Below are positions 44,130-52,846 of a stretch of 64,000 bases of DNA, in pieces. Under the pieces are notes generated by a model. It saw nothing but the letters and a program-made list of their open reading frames with translations. It had not been told where the DNA came from and made no database searches. The translations under genes were made by a program, and so were the position numbers. Position 1 is the stretch's first letter; every line of letters begins with the position of its first letter. The DNA is from Pseudomonas sp. LS.1a. GTDB lineage: Bacteria; Pseudomonadota; Gammaproteobacteria; Pseudomonadales; Pseudomonadaceae. The stretch spans positions 1,776,001-1,840,000 of the forward strand of contig NZ_CP092827.1 of the NCBI RefSeq assembly GCF_022533585.1, in the 5' to 3' direction.

Positions 44130-45458
44130 TTATTTCGCGCTGAGGGCGCTGGCTGCCTCGGCTTGCTCGCGCTGGCGCTTGCGGCCGATCACCAGTACCG
44201 CGACCCCGGCCACGGTACACAGCGCGGCCAACGGCATCAGCGCCAGGGAGTAGCTGCCGGTGGCATCGTGAATGGCGCCGTAGGCATTGACCATGATGCC
44301 TCCGCCAATCAGGTTGGCCATGGCGCCCACGGCTGCCAGCCCCGCAGCAGCAGTCGAGGAAGACAGCCAACCCGACACCAGCGCCCAGAACGGCCCTTTC
44401 ATCGAGTAGGCGCCCACCAGGACCATGGTCAGCATCATCACCGTTGCCGGCAGGGACGAGGTGAACAAGGTCATCAACAGGCCCGCCGCGATCAGCAGCA
44501 TGGTCATCGCCGTGTGCCAGCGACGCTCGCCGCTGCGGTCGGAGCTGCGACCCCAGATGATCATCAGCACAGAGGCAACACCGTAAGGGATGGCATTCAC
44601 CAGGCCGATTTCCAACGAGCTCAGGCCGAATGTCTTCAGCAGTTGCGGGGCCCACACGCTCATGGTGCTGCCTGCAGCTGAAGCGCCCGAGTAGATCAGT
44701 GCCAGTACCCAGATGTCTTTGTGGCGCAGCAGCTTCCACAGCGAAATATGGCCGATGGCGGTCTTTTTCGAGGCTTCATCAGCCAGGCGCTTGGTGAGCC
44801 AGCCGCGCTGCTCGTCATTCAGCCACTTGGCCTGCTCGGGGCGGTCGGTAAGCACGAACAGGCAGGCGATGCCCAGCAGTACGGCAGGAATGCCTTCGAG
44901 AATGAACAGCCAGTGCCAGCCACGCATGCCCATCCAGCCATCCAGGTTCAGCAGCAGGCCCGACAGTGGCGAACCAATGAAGTTGGCGGCAGGGATCGCC
45001 ACCATGAACAGCGCCACCATGCGCGCGCGGTAGGCAGACGGCAGCCAGTAGGTGAGGTACAGCAGCACGCCCGGGAAGAAACCGGCCTCGGCAGCACCCA
45101 GCAGAAAGCGCATCACGTACAGTGAATTGGCACCCTGAACGAACGCCGTGCCTGCCGAGATCAGGCCCCAGGTGATCATGATGCGGGCTATCCAGATGCG
45201 TGCCCCGTAGCGTTGCATGGCCAGGTTGCTGGGCACTTCGACCAGGAAGTAGGCAAAAAAGAACAGGCTGCTGGCGAAGCCGAACACCTTTGCCGTGAGC
45301 TGCAGGTCCTCGTTCATCTGCAGGGAAGCCATGCCGATGTTGCCCCGGTCGATGATCGCGATCAGGTAGCAGACGATCAGAAAGGGCAGCAGTCGCCAGG
45401 CGATACGGCGCATGGTGCTGCGTTCGAGTTCATCCGGCAGCGATGTTGCTGAAGTCAT
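44130..45458 (-). CDS. MFS transporter, anion:cation symporter (ACS) family
   Basis: A 442-residue, 12-helix permease. It has RIAWRLLPFLIVCYLIAIIDRGNIGMAS at the start and the ACS signature region RFLLGAAEAGFFPGVLLYLTYW, as in transporters of organic acids such as phthalate, glucarate or 4-hydroxyphenylacetate. It lies between the hydroxyacid dehydrogenase and amidohydrolase genes, so it probably imports their substrate. The ATG at 45458 follows TTGGAGAG. Confidence 0.88.
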   Translation of the reverse strand: MTSATSLPDELERSTMRRIAWRLLPFLIVCYLIAIIDRGNIGMASLQMNEDLQLTAKVFGFASSLFFFAYFLVEVPSNLAMQRYGARIWIARIMITWGLISAGTAFVQGANSLYVMRFLLGAAEAGFFPGVLLYLTYWLPSAYRARMVALFMVAIPAANFIGSPLSGLLLNLDGWMGMRGWHWLFILEGIPAVLLGIACLFVLTDRPEQAKWLNDEQRGWLTKRLADEASKKTAIGHISLWKLLRHKDIWVLALIYSGASAAGSTMSVWAPQLLKTFGLSSLEIGLVNAIPYGVASVLMIIWGRSSDRSGERRWHTAMTMLLIAAGLLMTLFTSSLPATVMMLTMVLVGAYSMKGPFWALVSGWLSSSTAAAGLAAVGAMANLIGGGIMVNAYGAIHDATGSYSLALMPLAALCTVAGVAVLVIGRKRQREQAEAASALSAK

Positions 45459-45536
45459 GGTGCTCTCCAATTGTTTTTTTTCTGGAGTGACGCGTGTGAA
45501 CGTGCCCCGCTCACGAGAGGCACGCGAGGGGTGCGA

Positions 45537-46514
45537 TCAGCTGGCGAAGAGGTGGCGGTTGACCACGCAACGCGGGTCCAGAGCATTACCCGCCCACACA
45601 TCGAGAACCTGCTTCAGCGCTACCAGGCCTACCCGTTCGCGGGCCTCGGTGGTGTTGGCACCGACATGCGGCGTGGCGACCAGTGTCGGCAGGCCCCACA
45701 GCGGGCTGTCGGCAGGCGGCGGCTCGGGGCTGAAGGTATCCAGGCCGGCACCGGCGATGCGGCGTTCGCTGAGCGCTTTTACCAGGGCGTTGGTGTCGAT
45801 CAGCTCACCACGGGCAGTGTTGATCAGGATGGCGCCTGGGCGCATGCGCTCGAGCTGGGCAGCGCCAATCAGGTTGTGGTTGGTCTCGGTCAGCGGGCAG
45901 TGCAGGCTGATGATATCGCTTTCAGCCAGCAGGCGATCGAAATCCTCTTCACGCTCGACGTGCGGGCGCTCCGGCAGCTGCTTGAGGTAGGGGTCGAACA
46001 CCTTGACCTTCATGCGCAGTGGCGCCACCAGGTCCATGAGGATGCTGCCGATCGAGCCCAGGCCGATAAGCCCCAGGGTTTTGCCCGACAGCTCCATGCC
46101 GTTGGCCGAGGATTTGTCCCAATGCCCGTCACGCATGCGCGCATCCAGCAGTGCGGTTTGACGTGCCACGCTGAACATCAGGGCGAAGGCCAGCTCGGCC
46201 ACCGACTGGGCATTGGCGCCCAGGGCGATCGATACCGGGATGCTGCGGTCGGCGGCGGCCTGGAGATCGATGGTGTTGTAGCCCACGCCGTGCTTGGCGA
46301 TCACTTTCAGGTTGGCTGAAGCGTCGATCATGGCGCGGGTCAGTTTGCCCTGGCGTACCACGATGGCATCGGGCTGTTCAGCGCGAATGATCGCCTCCAG
46401 TTCTGCGGCGGGCAGGTAGGGCGTAGTGGGGACGATTCTGACGCCCTGTTCGGCGGCAAGGTTCATGGCCTCGGCAGCAAGCTCAGGGCCGGTCAGCAGA
46501 ATGGTACGGGACAT
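45537..46514 (-). CDS. D-2-hydroxyacid dehydrogenase
   Basis: A 325-residue NAD(P)-dependent dehydrogenase. The Rossmann motif GLIGLGSIGSILMDLVAPL is near residue 150, the HCPLTETNHNLIG and NTARGELIDTNAL loops carry the Arg/Glu positions, and the acid-base His is in ATPHVGANTTEARERV. It probably reduces or oxidises a 2-keto/2-hydroxy acid in the local pathway. First gene of the - strand operon; an operator-like site lies 83 bp upstream. Confidence 0.88.
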   Translation of the reverse strand: MSRTILLTGPELAAEAMNLAAEQGVRIVPTTPYLPAAELEAIIRAEQPDAIVVRQGKLTRAMIDASANLKVIAKHGVGYNTIDLQAAADRSIPVSIALGANAQSVAELAFALMFSVARQTALLDARMRDGHWDKSSANGMELSGKTLGLIGLGSIGSILMDLVAPLRMKVKVFDPYLKQLPERPHVEREEDFDRLLAESDIISLHCPLTETNHNLIGAAQLERMRPGAILINTARGELIDTNALVKALSERRIAGAGLDTFSPEPPPADSPLWGLPTLVATPHVGANTTEARERVGLVALKQVLDVWAGNALDPRCVVNRHLFAS

Positions 46515-46596
46515 CGTGGATACCTTGTTCTTGTCTGGGGGCGGTTCGGGCGCAGTCTGCCGCGCATCTGCGGCAATGGGCTAAACCCTATCATAA

Positions 46597-46611
46597 TGAA
46601 ACGCTGTTGCA
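46597..46611. promoter_or_regulatory. 15-bp palindromic operator-like site 1
   Basis: TGAAACGCTGTTGCA, facing the D-2-hydroxyacid dehydrogenase gene. It is one of four near-identical sites in this cluster (consensus TGAAAYGCYGTTKCA), a candidate binding site for the IclR regulator at 52847. Confidence 0.55.
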
Positions 46612-46678
46612 AGAAAATTAAGATGATCGTCGATAGCAGTCTAAAAAAGGCGATAAAAATCCGTTGTCACGATCTTAA

Positions 46679-46693
46679 TGAAATGCCATTCTA
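46679..46693. promoter_or_regulatory. 15-bp operator-like site 2
   Basis: TGAAATGCCATTCTA, 58 bp ahead of the rraA-like start. It has a well-conserved left half and a weaker right half. The following aaaaaacag also resembles the sequence after site 4. Confidence 0.5.
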
Positions 46694-46750
46694 AAAAACA
46701 GATTCGGCAGCCGCCGACGACATCGAATAACACCAAGAGAGGTATGTCAC

Positions 46751-47428
46751 ATGAGCATTGGCTTCCAAGTGCTTGAGCGCGCACGTAAAGTCGGTGATGA
46801 GTGGGTTGCACGTTATCGTGAGGTTCCGGTTGCCAACGTCAGCGATTCGATGAACCGGATGACTGCAGGTGGTGCCCGCCTGCGCCCCATGCATCGCGAA
46901 GGTGTGCTGTGCGGCCCGGCCTTGACAGTTAAGGCGCGCCCAGGTGACAACCTCATGCTGCATTACGCGATCGATATCGCTCAGCCGGGCGATGTGATCG
47001 TGGTCGATGCCGGTGGCGATCTGACCAACGCCCTGATCGGTGAAATGATGGTGGCTTACGCGGTCAAGCGTGGCTTGGCCGGTATCGTCATCAACGGCGC
47101 CATTCGCGATGCAGCCAACATCGGCGCGGGTGACTTCCCGTTGTTCGCTGCTGGCGTTTCGCACCGTGGCCCATACAAGGACGGCCCGGGCGAGATCAAT
47201 GTGCCGATTGCCATTGATGGTATGGTGATCGAGCCAGGCGACCTGGTGATCGGTGATGACGATGGCCTGCTGTGCGTGCCTTACGACCACGTCGCTGAGG
47301 TCTATGCTCGCGCCACCGCCAAGCACACTGCCGAAACCGCACAGATGGAACACATTGCCCAAGGCACCAACGACCGTTCCTGGGTCCTGGAGTCCTTGAA
47401 GAAGAAAGGCTGCCTGCTGCCAGGCTGA
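46751..47428 (+). CDS. RraA-family protein (4-hydroxy-4-methyl-2-oxoglutarate-type aldolase)
   Basis: A 225-residue RraA/HMG-aldolase fold protein. RLRPMHREGVLCGPALTVKA, VVDAGGDLTNALIGEMM and IVINGAIRDAANI (the Arg-Asp pair of the aldolase active site), then IEPGDLVIGDDDGLLCVP are all present. Members cleave 4-carboxy-4-hydroxy-2-oxoacids to pyruvate or decarboxylate oxaloacetate; its catabolic setting favours an aldolase over the RNase E regulator. It is divergent from the dehydrogenase gene. Confidence 0.85.
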   Translation: MSIGFQVLERARKVGDEWVARYREVPVANVSDSMNRMTAGGARLRPMHREGVLCGPALTVKARPGDNLMLHYAIDIAQPGDVIVVDAGGDLTNALIGEMMVAYAVKRGLAGIVINGAIRDAANIGAGDFPLFAAGVSHRGPYKDGPGEINVPIAIDGMVIEPGDLVIGDDDGLLCVPYDHVAEVYARATAKHTAETAQMEHIAQGTNDRSWVLESLKKKGCLLPG

Positions 47429-47515
47429 TCCAGCATGCGCTGCGCACCTTGCGATGGGGTGTGCAGCGGCTGTTGGGTCGGTGTCGGTCGCGGGTTCTAT
47501 TGAGGATTCGCAGAC

Positions 47516-48742
47516 TTGTCCGATTCATCGTCACCGCATCGCAAACGTTGGCCCGCCGCCGTGCGGGCGCTCGCTCATCGCAACTTTCAGATCTATTTCG
47601 CCGGCCAGGGTGTTTCCACCCTGGGCAAGTGGGTTCAGCAGGTTGCATTGGCCTGGCTGGCCTATCATCTGACCGGTTCTGCCGTACTGCTGGGGCTGAT
47701 CACCTTCCTTTCGCTCGCGCCGCAATTGCTCATCGGCCCGTTGGCGGGAGCCTGGATCGATCGGCATGACAAGCGCCGATTGCTGATCATCGTGCAACTT
47801 ATCCTGATCGCGCAGTCGCTCGTGCTGGCGCTTGCAACCTGGCGCAACTGGATCGATGGTCCGTTCATTGCTGCCATGGCATTGCTGCTTGGCTTGCTCA
47901 ATGCCTTGGAAACCCCTCTGCGCCAAGCGCTGATCGGCAGTTTTGTCGACGACCCGGCCGACCTGCCGAACGCGCTGGTGCTCAATGCCATGTTGATCAA
48001 TGCCGCACGGTTCGTCGGCCCGCCATTGGCCGGTGGGCTCATTGCCCTGGCCGGCGAGGCGGCCTGCTTCGCCCTTACTGCCGTGGCTTTCATGGCCTTG
48101 CTGGGTGGCTTGCTGAAAGTGCGCGGCACTGCCGGCCCAAAGGCCAGTGGCTCAACCGCGCAAGTGTTTCGCGAAGGGTTGTTGTATCTGTGGCAAACGC
48201 GCAACGTTCGCCAGTTGCTGGTCAACGTGATCATGGTCAACTTGTTGGCATCCTGCTACGCGGCACTGCTGCCGATCCTGGCCAGGGCCGTGTTCGCTGG
48301 CGATGCGCGAGTGCTTGGATGGTTGTGGGGGGCGGCAGGCGCGGGCGCGTTCGTGGCCACGCTGGTGCTGGCGGTTGGCGGTGCATTGCCTCGCCTGCGC
48401 CAGTTCACCGATGCTGGAGCGCTGCTATGCGCGGTTGCGCTGATCGGTTTGTGGATGGCGGGTGCGCTGCCACTGGCGCTGCTGGCGCTGGGCGTTCTGG
48501 GTTTCGGCATCACCCTGAGCAATGTCAGTACCAACATGCAGCTGCAAAGTGGCGCACCCAGCCATTTGCGTGGCCGGGTGATCGCTTTCTATATTGCCAT
48601 GCGCTTCGGCTTCGAAGCTTTGGGCGGCATGGCGGCGGGGCTGATCGCGGCCCGCTGGGGAGCGCCGGCGACCTTGGGGGTCGCCGGAGGGTGCCTGGTG
48701 ATCGGGCTGTTGGGTCAATACGGCATGCGTCGTCGCAGCTGA
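47516..48742 (+). CDS. MFS exporter (EntS/MFS_3-like)
   Basis: A 408-residue, 12-helix transporter of the EntS-like MFS_3 group (ALAHRNFQIYFAGQGVSTLGKWVQQVALAW at the start; GRVIAFYIAMRFGFEALGG later). It starts at TTG 47516 with TTGAGGA ahead. It follows rraA on the same strand after 87 bp and could export an intermediate or a toxic analogue; its role in the cluster is inferred from position only. Confidence 0.8.
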   Translation: MSDSSSPHRKRWPAAVRALAHRNFQIYFAGQGVSTLGKWVQQVALAWLAYHLTGSAVLLGLITFLSLAPQLLIGPLAGAWIDRHDKRRLLIIVQLILIAQSLVLALATWRNWIDGPFIAAMALLLGLLNALETPLRQALIGSFVDDPADLPNALVLNAMLINAARFVGPPLAGGLIALAGEAACFALTAVAFMALLGGLLKVRGTAGPKASGSTAQVFREGLLYLWQTRNVRQLLVNVIMVNLLASCYAALLPILARAVFAGDARVLGWLWGAAGAGAFVATLVLAVGGALPRLRQFTDAGALLCAVALIGLWMAGALPLALLALGVLGFGITLSNVSTNMQLQSGAPSHLRGRVIAFYIAMRFGFEALGGMAAGLIAARWGAPATLGVAGGCLVIGLLGQYGMRRRS

Positions 48743-48746
48743 GCGG

Positions 48747-50081
48747 TCAGATTGTCTGGCCTTGGCCGTGAGGCGTCTGCTGCTTGGCGGGGTCGCCCAG
48801 CCAAAGCATCAGGCAGGTGCCGACCAGCAGGATCGATGCAACGGCAAAGAACGGCATGCTGAAGCTATGAGTGGCGTCCTTGATCAGGCCGATCAGGAAC
48901 GGGCCTGTGAAGCCGCCCAGGTTGCCGATCGAGACGATCATCGCCAGGCCGCCAGCGGCGGCACGACCAGTCAGGAAGGTCGAAGGTATCGCCCAGAACG
49001 TGGCCTGGAATGACAGGATGCTCGCCACCGCCACGCACAGGCTGGCGATCTTCAACACCGGCTGGTCAAGCAGGGCGGCGGCCACCAGGGCCACGGCGGC
49101 CAAGGCCAATGCGCTGACCACATAGGGCAGGCGGTGACGGCTACGGTTGGCCAGCCGTGCCCACATCGTCATCGCCAGTGCCCCGAGCAGGTAGGGCAGG
49201 GCGACCACCAGGCCGACCACGCCGCTATCGATGCCCAGGCCTTTGATGATCTGTGGCAGCCACATGCCTATGCCAATCGAGCCGACGATGCAGCAAAAGT
49301 TGATGGCCGCCAGGGTGAACACCTTGGGGTTGGTCAAGGCTGCGCGCAGCGTATTGCCATGAGACGCACCGATGGCCTGTTGTTCTTGGGACAGGCGCTG
49401 GTCAAGCCAGGCTTTCTCTCGCGGGTTGAGCCATTTTGCCTTGGCCGGGGTATCGACCAGCACGAAGAGGCAAGCGATGCCAAGCAGCACGGCCGGCATC
49501 GACTCGGTGACCAGCAGCAGTTGCCAGTTCTTCAGGCCCAAGACGCCGTGCTGTTCCATCAGCCAGCCGGACAGGGGCGAGCCGATGATGTTGGCCGCAG
49601 GAATGCCCAGCAGGAAGGCGGCAGTGGCTTTCGCCCGCCATTTGCCGGGGAACCAGTAGGTGAAGTACAGGTATACGCCGGGCGTGAAGCCCGCTTCGGC
49701 AAGCCCCAGCAAAAAGCGCGCAATGCTGAAACTGATAGGCCCGGTGGCGAAGGCGGTGGCCATGGAGATCAGCCCCCAGGTGATCATGATTCGCGCAATC
49801 CACACCCGTGCGCCGAAGCGCTGCATCAGCAGGTTGCTGGGGATCTCGAACATGAAGTAGCCGAAGAAGAACAGGCCGGCTGCCCAGCCGAACATCGTCG
49901 CGGTAAGGCCCAGGTCCTGGTTCATGCTGATGGCGGCGAAGCCGACATTGGTGCGGTCGAGGTAGCTGATCACGTAGCAGATGAAGATGAACGGCACCAG
50001 GCGCCACAGCACGCGGCGCATCAGGCGTTCGCCCTCGGCGTCGCTGAGCGGCGCCTGGGCAGCGGGGGTTTCGTGGGTCAT
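48747..50081 (-). CDS. MFS transporter, ACS family (second copy)
   Basis: A 444-residue, 12-helix permease closely resembling the one at 44130: FIFICYVISYLDRTNVGFAAISMNQDLGL, RFLLGLAEAGFTPGVYLYFTYWFPGKWRA. Organic-acid import is likely. It lies 46 bp downstream of the SMP-30 lactonase gene and ends 4 bp from the convergent exporter gene. Confidence 0.88.
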   Translation of the reverse strand: MTHETPAAQAPLSDAEGERLMRRVLWRLVPFIFICYVISYLDRTNVGFAAISMNQDLGLTATMFGWAAGLFFFGYFMFEIPSNLLMQRFGARVWIARIMITWGLISMATAFATGPISFSIARFLLGLAEAGFTPGVYLYFTYWFPGKWRAKATAAFLLGIPAANIIGSPLSGWLMEQHGVLGLKNWQLLLVTESMPAVLLGIACLFVLVDTPAKAKWLNPREKAWLDQRLSQEQQAIGASHGNTLRAALTNPKVFTLAAINFCCIVGSIGIGMWLPQIIKGLGIDSGVVGLVVALPYLLGALAMTMWARLANRSRHRLPYVVSALALAAVALVAAALLDQPVLKIASLCVAVASILSFQATFWAIPSTFLTGRAAAGGLAMIVSIGNLGGFTGPFLIGLIKDATHSFSMPFFAVASILLVGTCLMLWLGDPAKQQTPHGQGQTI

Positions 50082-50127
50082 GTCGTCACTCTTTTGTAGT
50101 TGTTGTGTGCCCTGACAGGGGGCTGGT

Positions 50128-51048
50128 TCAGCTGTGGGAATACATTGGCAGCCCAGGCGCAGTGGTGCGCACCTGCAGAATGCTGCCGGTTTCGGATTCG
50201 GTGATGTACAGGGTCTGCCCGTCATTGCCGCCGAAGGCCAGGTTGGTGTTGCTGATGCCTGCGCAGGAGACGATGCGCTGCAATGGCTCGGCGACTTTCG
50301 ACAGCTTCCATACCGAGCCGAAACCGGTATGGGCGATGTACAGGTTGCTCTGCGCATCGAGGGCCAGGCCGTCGGGCCCGCCCAGGCCGCCATGCAACTG
50401 GGCGAAAACGCCCACCTTGCCGATGATCGAGCCGTTGCCCAGCGGGATGCGCCAGATCTGTTGCGCGCGTGTCACTGCCACCAGCAGATGATTGAGGTGC
50501 GGGTCGTAGACGATGCCATTGGGGCTGGGGATAGTGCCAAGCAGGCAGGTCAGGTTGCCGCTGGCGTCGAGCTTGTACACGCGACCGCTGGCATCCTGCA
50601 GCCCGGTCTGGCCTTGGTCTGTGAAATACAGGTCGCCGTTGGGCGCGAACACCAGGTCGTTGACGCCTTTGAAGCCTTCCGAACCAGCCGAGTCCAGCAG
50701 TGCTTCGATAGCACCGGTATCTGGGTCGAGAAGCATGATCCCGCGCTTGTAGTCGGTAATGAAGATGCGTCCGTCCTGGTGAATCTTCAGGCCGTTCGGC
50801 CAGCCATCGTACTGACACACCAGTTCCCATTCGCCCTGCGGCGAGATGCGGAAAATTCGCCCGTTGGGAATGTCGGTCACGTAAAGCCGGCCTTGACGAT
50901 CGAATGATGGGCCTTCGAGGAACGAGTCGATGGCACGGCCCTGGCGGTTGGCATTGGCCCAGGCAGTCGGGCGTGGGTCGCGGAAGCGGTCGGGCAGGCG
51001 GGTGAATACCGTGGTCTCCACGGTCGGCGGGGCAGCAAAGAAGCTCAT
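50128..51048 (-). CDS. SMP-30/gluconolactonase family lactonase
   Basis: A 306-residue six-bladed beta-propeller. The metal-site residues fit LEGPSFDRQGRLYVTDIPNGR (Glu), SPNGIVYDP (Asn) and GGPDGLALDAQSNLYIAH (Asp). It has no signal peptide, so it is a cytoplasmic lactonase. It is the first gene of an operon with the downstream MFS permease; the operator-like palindrome at 51108 sits 60 bp upstream of its start. Confidence 0.87.
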   Translation of the reverse strand: MSFFAAPPTVETTVFTRLPDRFRDPRPTAWANANRQGRAIDSFLEGPSFDRQGRLYVTDIPNGRIFRISPQGEWELVCQYDGWPNGLKIHQDGRIFITDYKRGIMLLDPDTGAIEALLDSAGSEGFKGVNDLVFAPNGDLYFTDQGQTGLQDASGRVYKLDASGNLTCLLGTIPSPNGIVYDPHLNHLLVAVTRAQQIWRIPLGNGSIIGKVGVFAQLHGGLGGPDGLALDAQSNLYIAHTGFGSVWKLSKVAEPLQRIVSCAGISNTNLAFGGNDGQTLYITESETGSILQVRTTAPGLPMYSHS

Positions 51049-51107
51049 GGGCGCTCCTGTAGGGCCGGGGACGCCTGGGCGTCCGATTGTTGTTTTGATG
51101 TATTTAA

Positions 51108-51122
51108 TGCAACGACGTTGCA
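51108..51122. promoter_or_regulatory. 15-bp palindromic operator-like site 3
   Basis: TGCAACGACGTTGCA, a perfect palindrome (7-bp arms around one base), upstream of the lactonase-MFS operon. It matches the consensus shared with sites 1, 2 and 4. Confidence 0.6.
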
Positions 51123-51233
51123 AAATAAAACAAAATCGGACGAAGAGTGAAGCTGTTTTTGCGGTGATTTCTGTTTTTTAGGGTCGGCTAGCGTTGCTCG
51201 TTGACGAGGTTGCGATAATCTGCCTCCATATAA

Positions 51234-51248
51234 AGAAATGCCGTTTCA
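51234..51248. promoter_or_regulatory. 15-bp operator-like site 4
   Basis: AGAAATGCCGTTTCA, with GAAA/TTTC arms, 34 bp before the OprD-porin start. The downstream aaataacaacaa also resembles the sequence after site 2. Confidence 0.55.
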
Positions 51249-51281
51249 AAATAACAACAACGATCCTTTGGAGTCTCTTGC

Positions 51282-52598
51282 TTGAAATCCCTACCTTCCA
51301 TCTGCCGCATTGCCTTGGCAGCAGGCGGCAGCGTCATAGGCTTGTCTGCCCAGGCCGACCTGTTAGGTGACAGCCGCGCGAACTTGTCGATGCGCAATTT
51401 CTACTTCAACAGCGATAACCGCGACGGCACGGCGCAGCCCTCCAGAACCGAGGAGTGGGCGCAAGGCTTTCTGCTCGACCTGCGCTCCGGTTATACCGAC
51501 GGTGTGGTTGGTTTCGGCGTGGACGCCACGGCCATGCTGGGCCTTACGCTGGACAGCGGCAGAGGGCGGCATCAGGGCGGTAGCATGATTCCTTCCGATG
51601 GCGATGGCGCAGCTGACCGCTGGAGCAGCGCCGGTGCCACCGCCAAGATGAAGCTGAGCCAGACCGAGCTGCGCGTGGGGCAGCTGATGCCCAGGTTGCC
51701 GATACTGGTGGCCTCTGATGGCCGGTTGCTGCCGCAAACCTTCCAGGGCGTGCAATTGCAGTCCAGTGACATCGATAACCTCATGCTCATCGGCGGGGCG
51801 TTGAACCGCGCCAGGGGCCGGGCTTCGACCGACCTTACCGGCATGGCCGTAAACGGCGGCACTCAGGAGAGTGACCGTTTCAACTTTGTCGGTGCCGACT
51901 ACCGCGCCACCAAAACGCTGCTGCTGCAGTATTACGCCGGGCAACTCGAAGACTACTATCTGCAGCAGTTCACCGGCCTCAATCACACCCTGTCGTTGAC
52001 CGATGACAGCTCGTTGACTACTGACCTGCGCTATTTCCGCACCCGTGCGGACGGCGCCAACGGCAGTAGCTCAGGGCGTAGCCAGGGCTATACCGTTGGT
52101 GGATACACCAAGGGTGGTGATGGTGAGATCGACAACGACCTGTGGAGTGCGGCGTTCACCTATCGTTTGCGGGGCCACTCGCTGACCCTGGGTTATCAGC
52201 GTGTTTCCGACGATAGCAACTTCGTGCAGATCAACCAGGGGTCGATCGACAAGGGGGCTGGTGGCAGCAGCCTGTATCTGTGGACGGACAAGATGCTGCT
52301 CAGCTTCACGCGCGCTGGTGAGCGTACCGGGTTTGCCCAGTACGGCTATGACTTTACTGCCAACGGCATACCTGGGCTGAAGGCTTCGGTGATCTATTTG
52401 AAAGGCGACCACATCCAGGCAGCCGCTGGCGCCGAACAGTCGGAGTGGGAGCGAGACTTCTCGCTGGACTACGTGATCCAGGGCGGCACGTTCAAAGGGC
52501 TTGGCGTGGCCTGGCGCAACGGCAAATCGCACAGCGAGGCAGCACGCAATGGTGACCAGAACCGCCTGATCATCAACTACACCCTGCCGCTGTTCTGA
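51282..52598 (+). CDS. OprD-family outer membrane porin
   Basis: A 438-residue substrate-specific porin. The signal peptide (ALAAGGSVIGLSAQA) is followed by DLLGDSRANLSMRNFYFNSDNR, typical of OprD/Occ channels; FVGADYRATKTLLLQYYAGQLEDYYLQQF, SFTRAGERTGFAQYG and the C-terminal LIINYTLPLF (terminal Phe for BAM) fit. It starts with TTG (GGAG 9 bases ahead). It is probably the outer-membrane entry for the cluster's substrate and is followed by a terminator. Confidence 0.9.
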   Translation: MKSLPSICRIALAAGGSVIGLSAQADLLGDSRANLSMRNFYFNSDNRDGTAQPSRTEEWAQGFLLDLRSGYTDGVVGFGVDATAMLGLTLDSGRGRHQGGSMIPSDGDGAADRWSSAGATAKMKLSQTELRVGQLMPRLPILVASDGRLLPQTFQGVQLQSSDIDNLMLIGGALNRARGRASTDLTGMAVNGGTQESDRFNFVGADYRATKTLLLQYYAGQLEDYYLQQFTGLNHTLSLTDDSSLTTDLRYFRTRADGANGSSSGRSQGYTVGGYTKGGDGEIDNDLWSAAFTYRLRGHSLTLGYQRVSDDSNFVQINQGSIDKGAGGSSLYLWTDKMLLSFTRAGERTGFAQYGYDFTANGIPGLKASVIYLKGDHIQAAAGAEQSEWERDFSLDYVIQGGTFKGLGVAWRNGKSHSEAARNGDQNRLIINYTLPLF

Positions 52599-52696
52599 GC
52601 ATCGGCCAGCGCAGCGAAAGGGGTCGCATCGGCTGTAAGGTTCGCTGATTGCCAGGTCTGCAGATATTTGCCCCATACGACAGCGATCAACCTCTA

Positions 52697-52735
52697 GCCA
52701 GCAGGCGCAGGTACATTGCCCTGCTGGCTTTTTTT
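52697..52735 (+). terminator. Terminator of the OprD gene
   Basis: Stem gccagcagg (52697-52705) / cctgctggc (52720-52728) with a 14-base loop, followed by a run of T to 52735. Confidence 0.88.
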
Positions 52736-52846
52736 ACTTTGCACGCGCAGCGCATGCTACGTTGGCGGGGGCCGACCGTTGTCGGATAATGAGGTTTTTC
52801 CGCCCTTGCGTACAATCGAGGGCTTCGATCCTGTGAGGTTTTGCAA

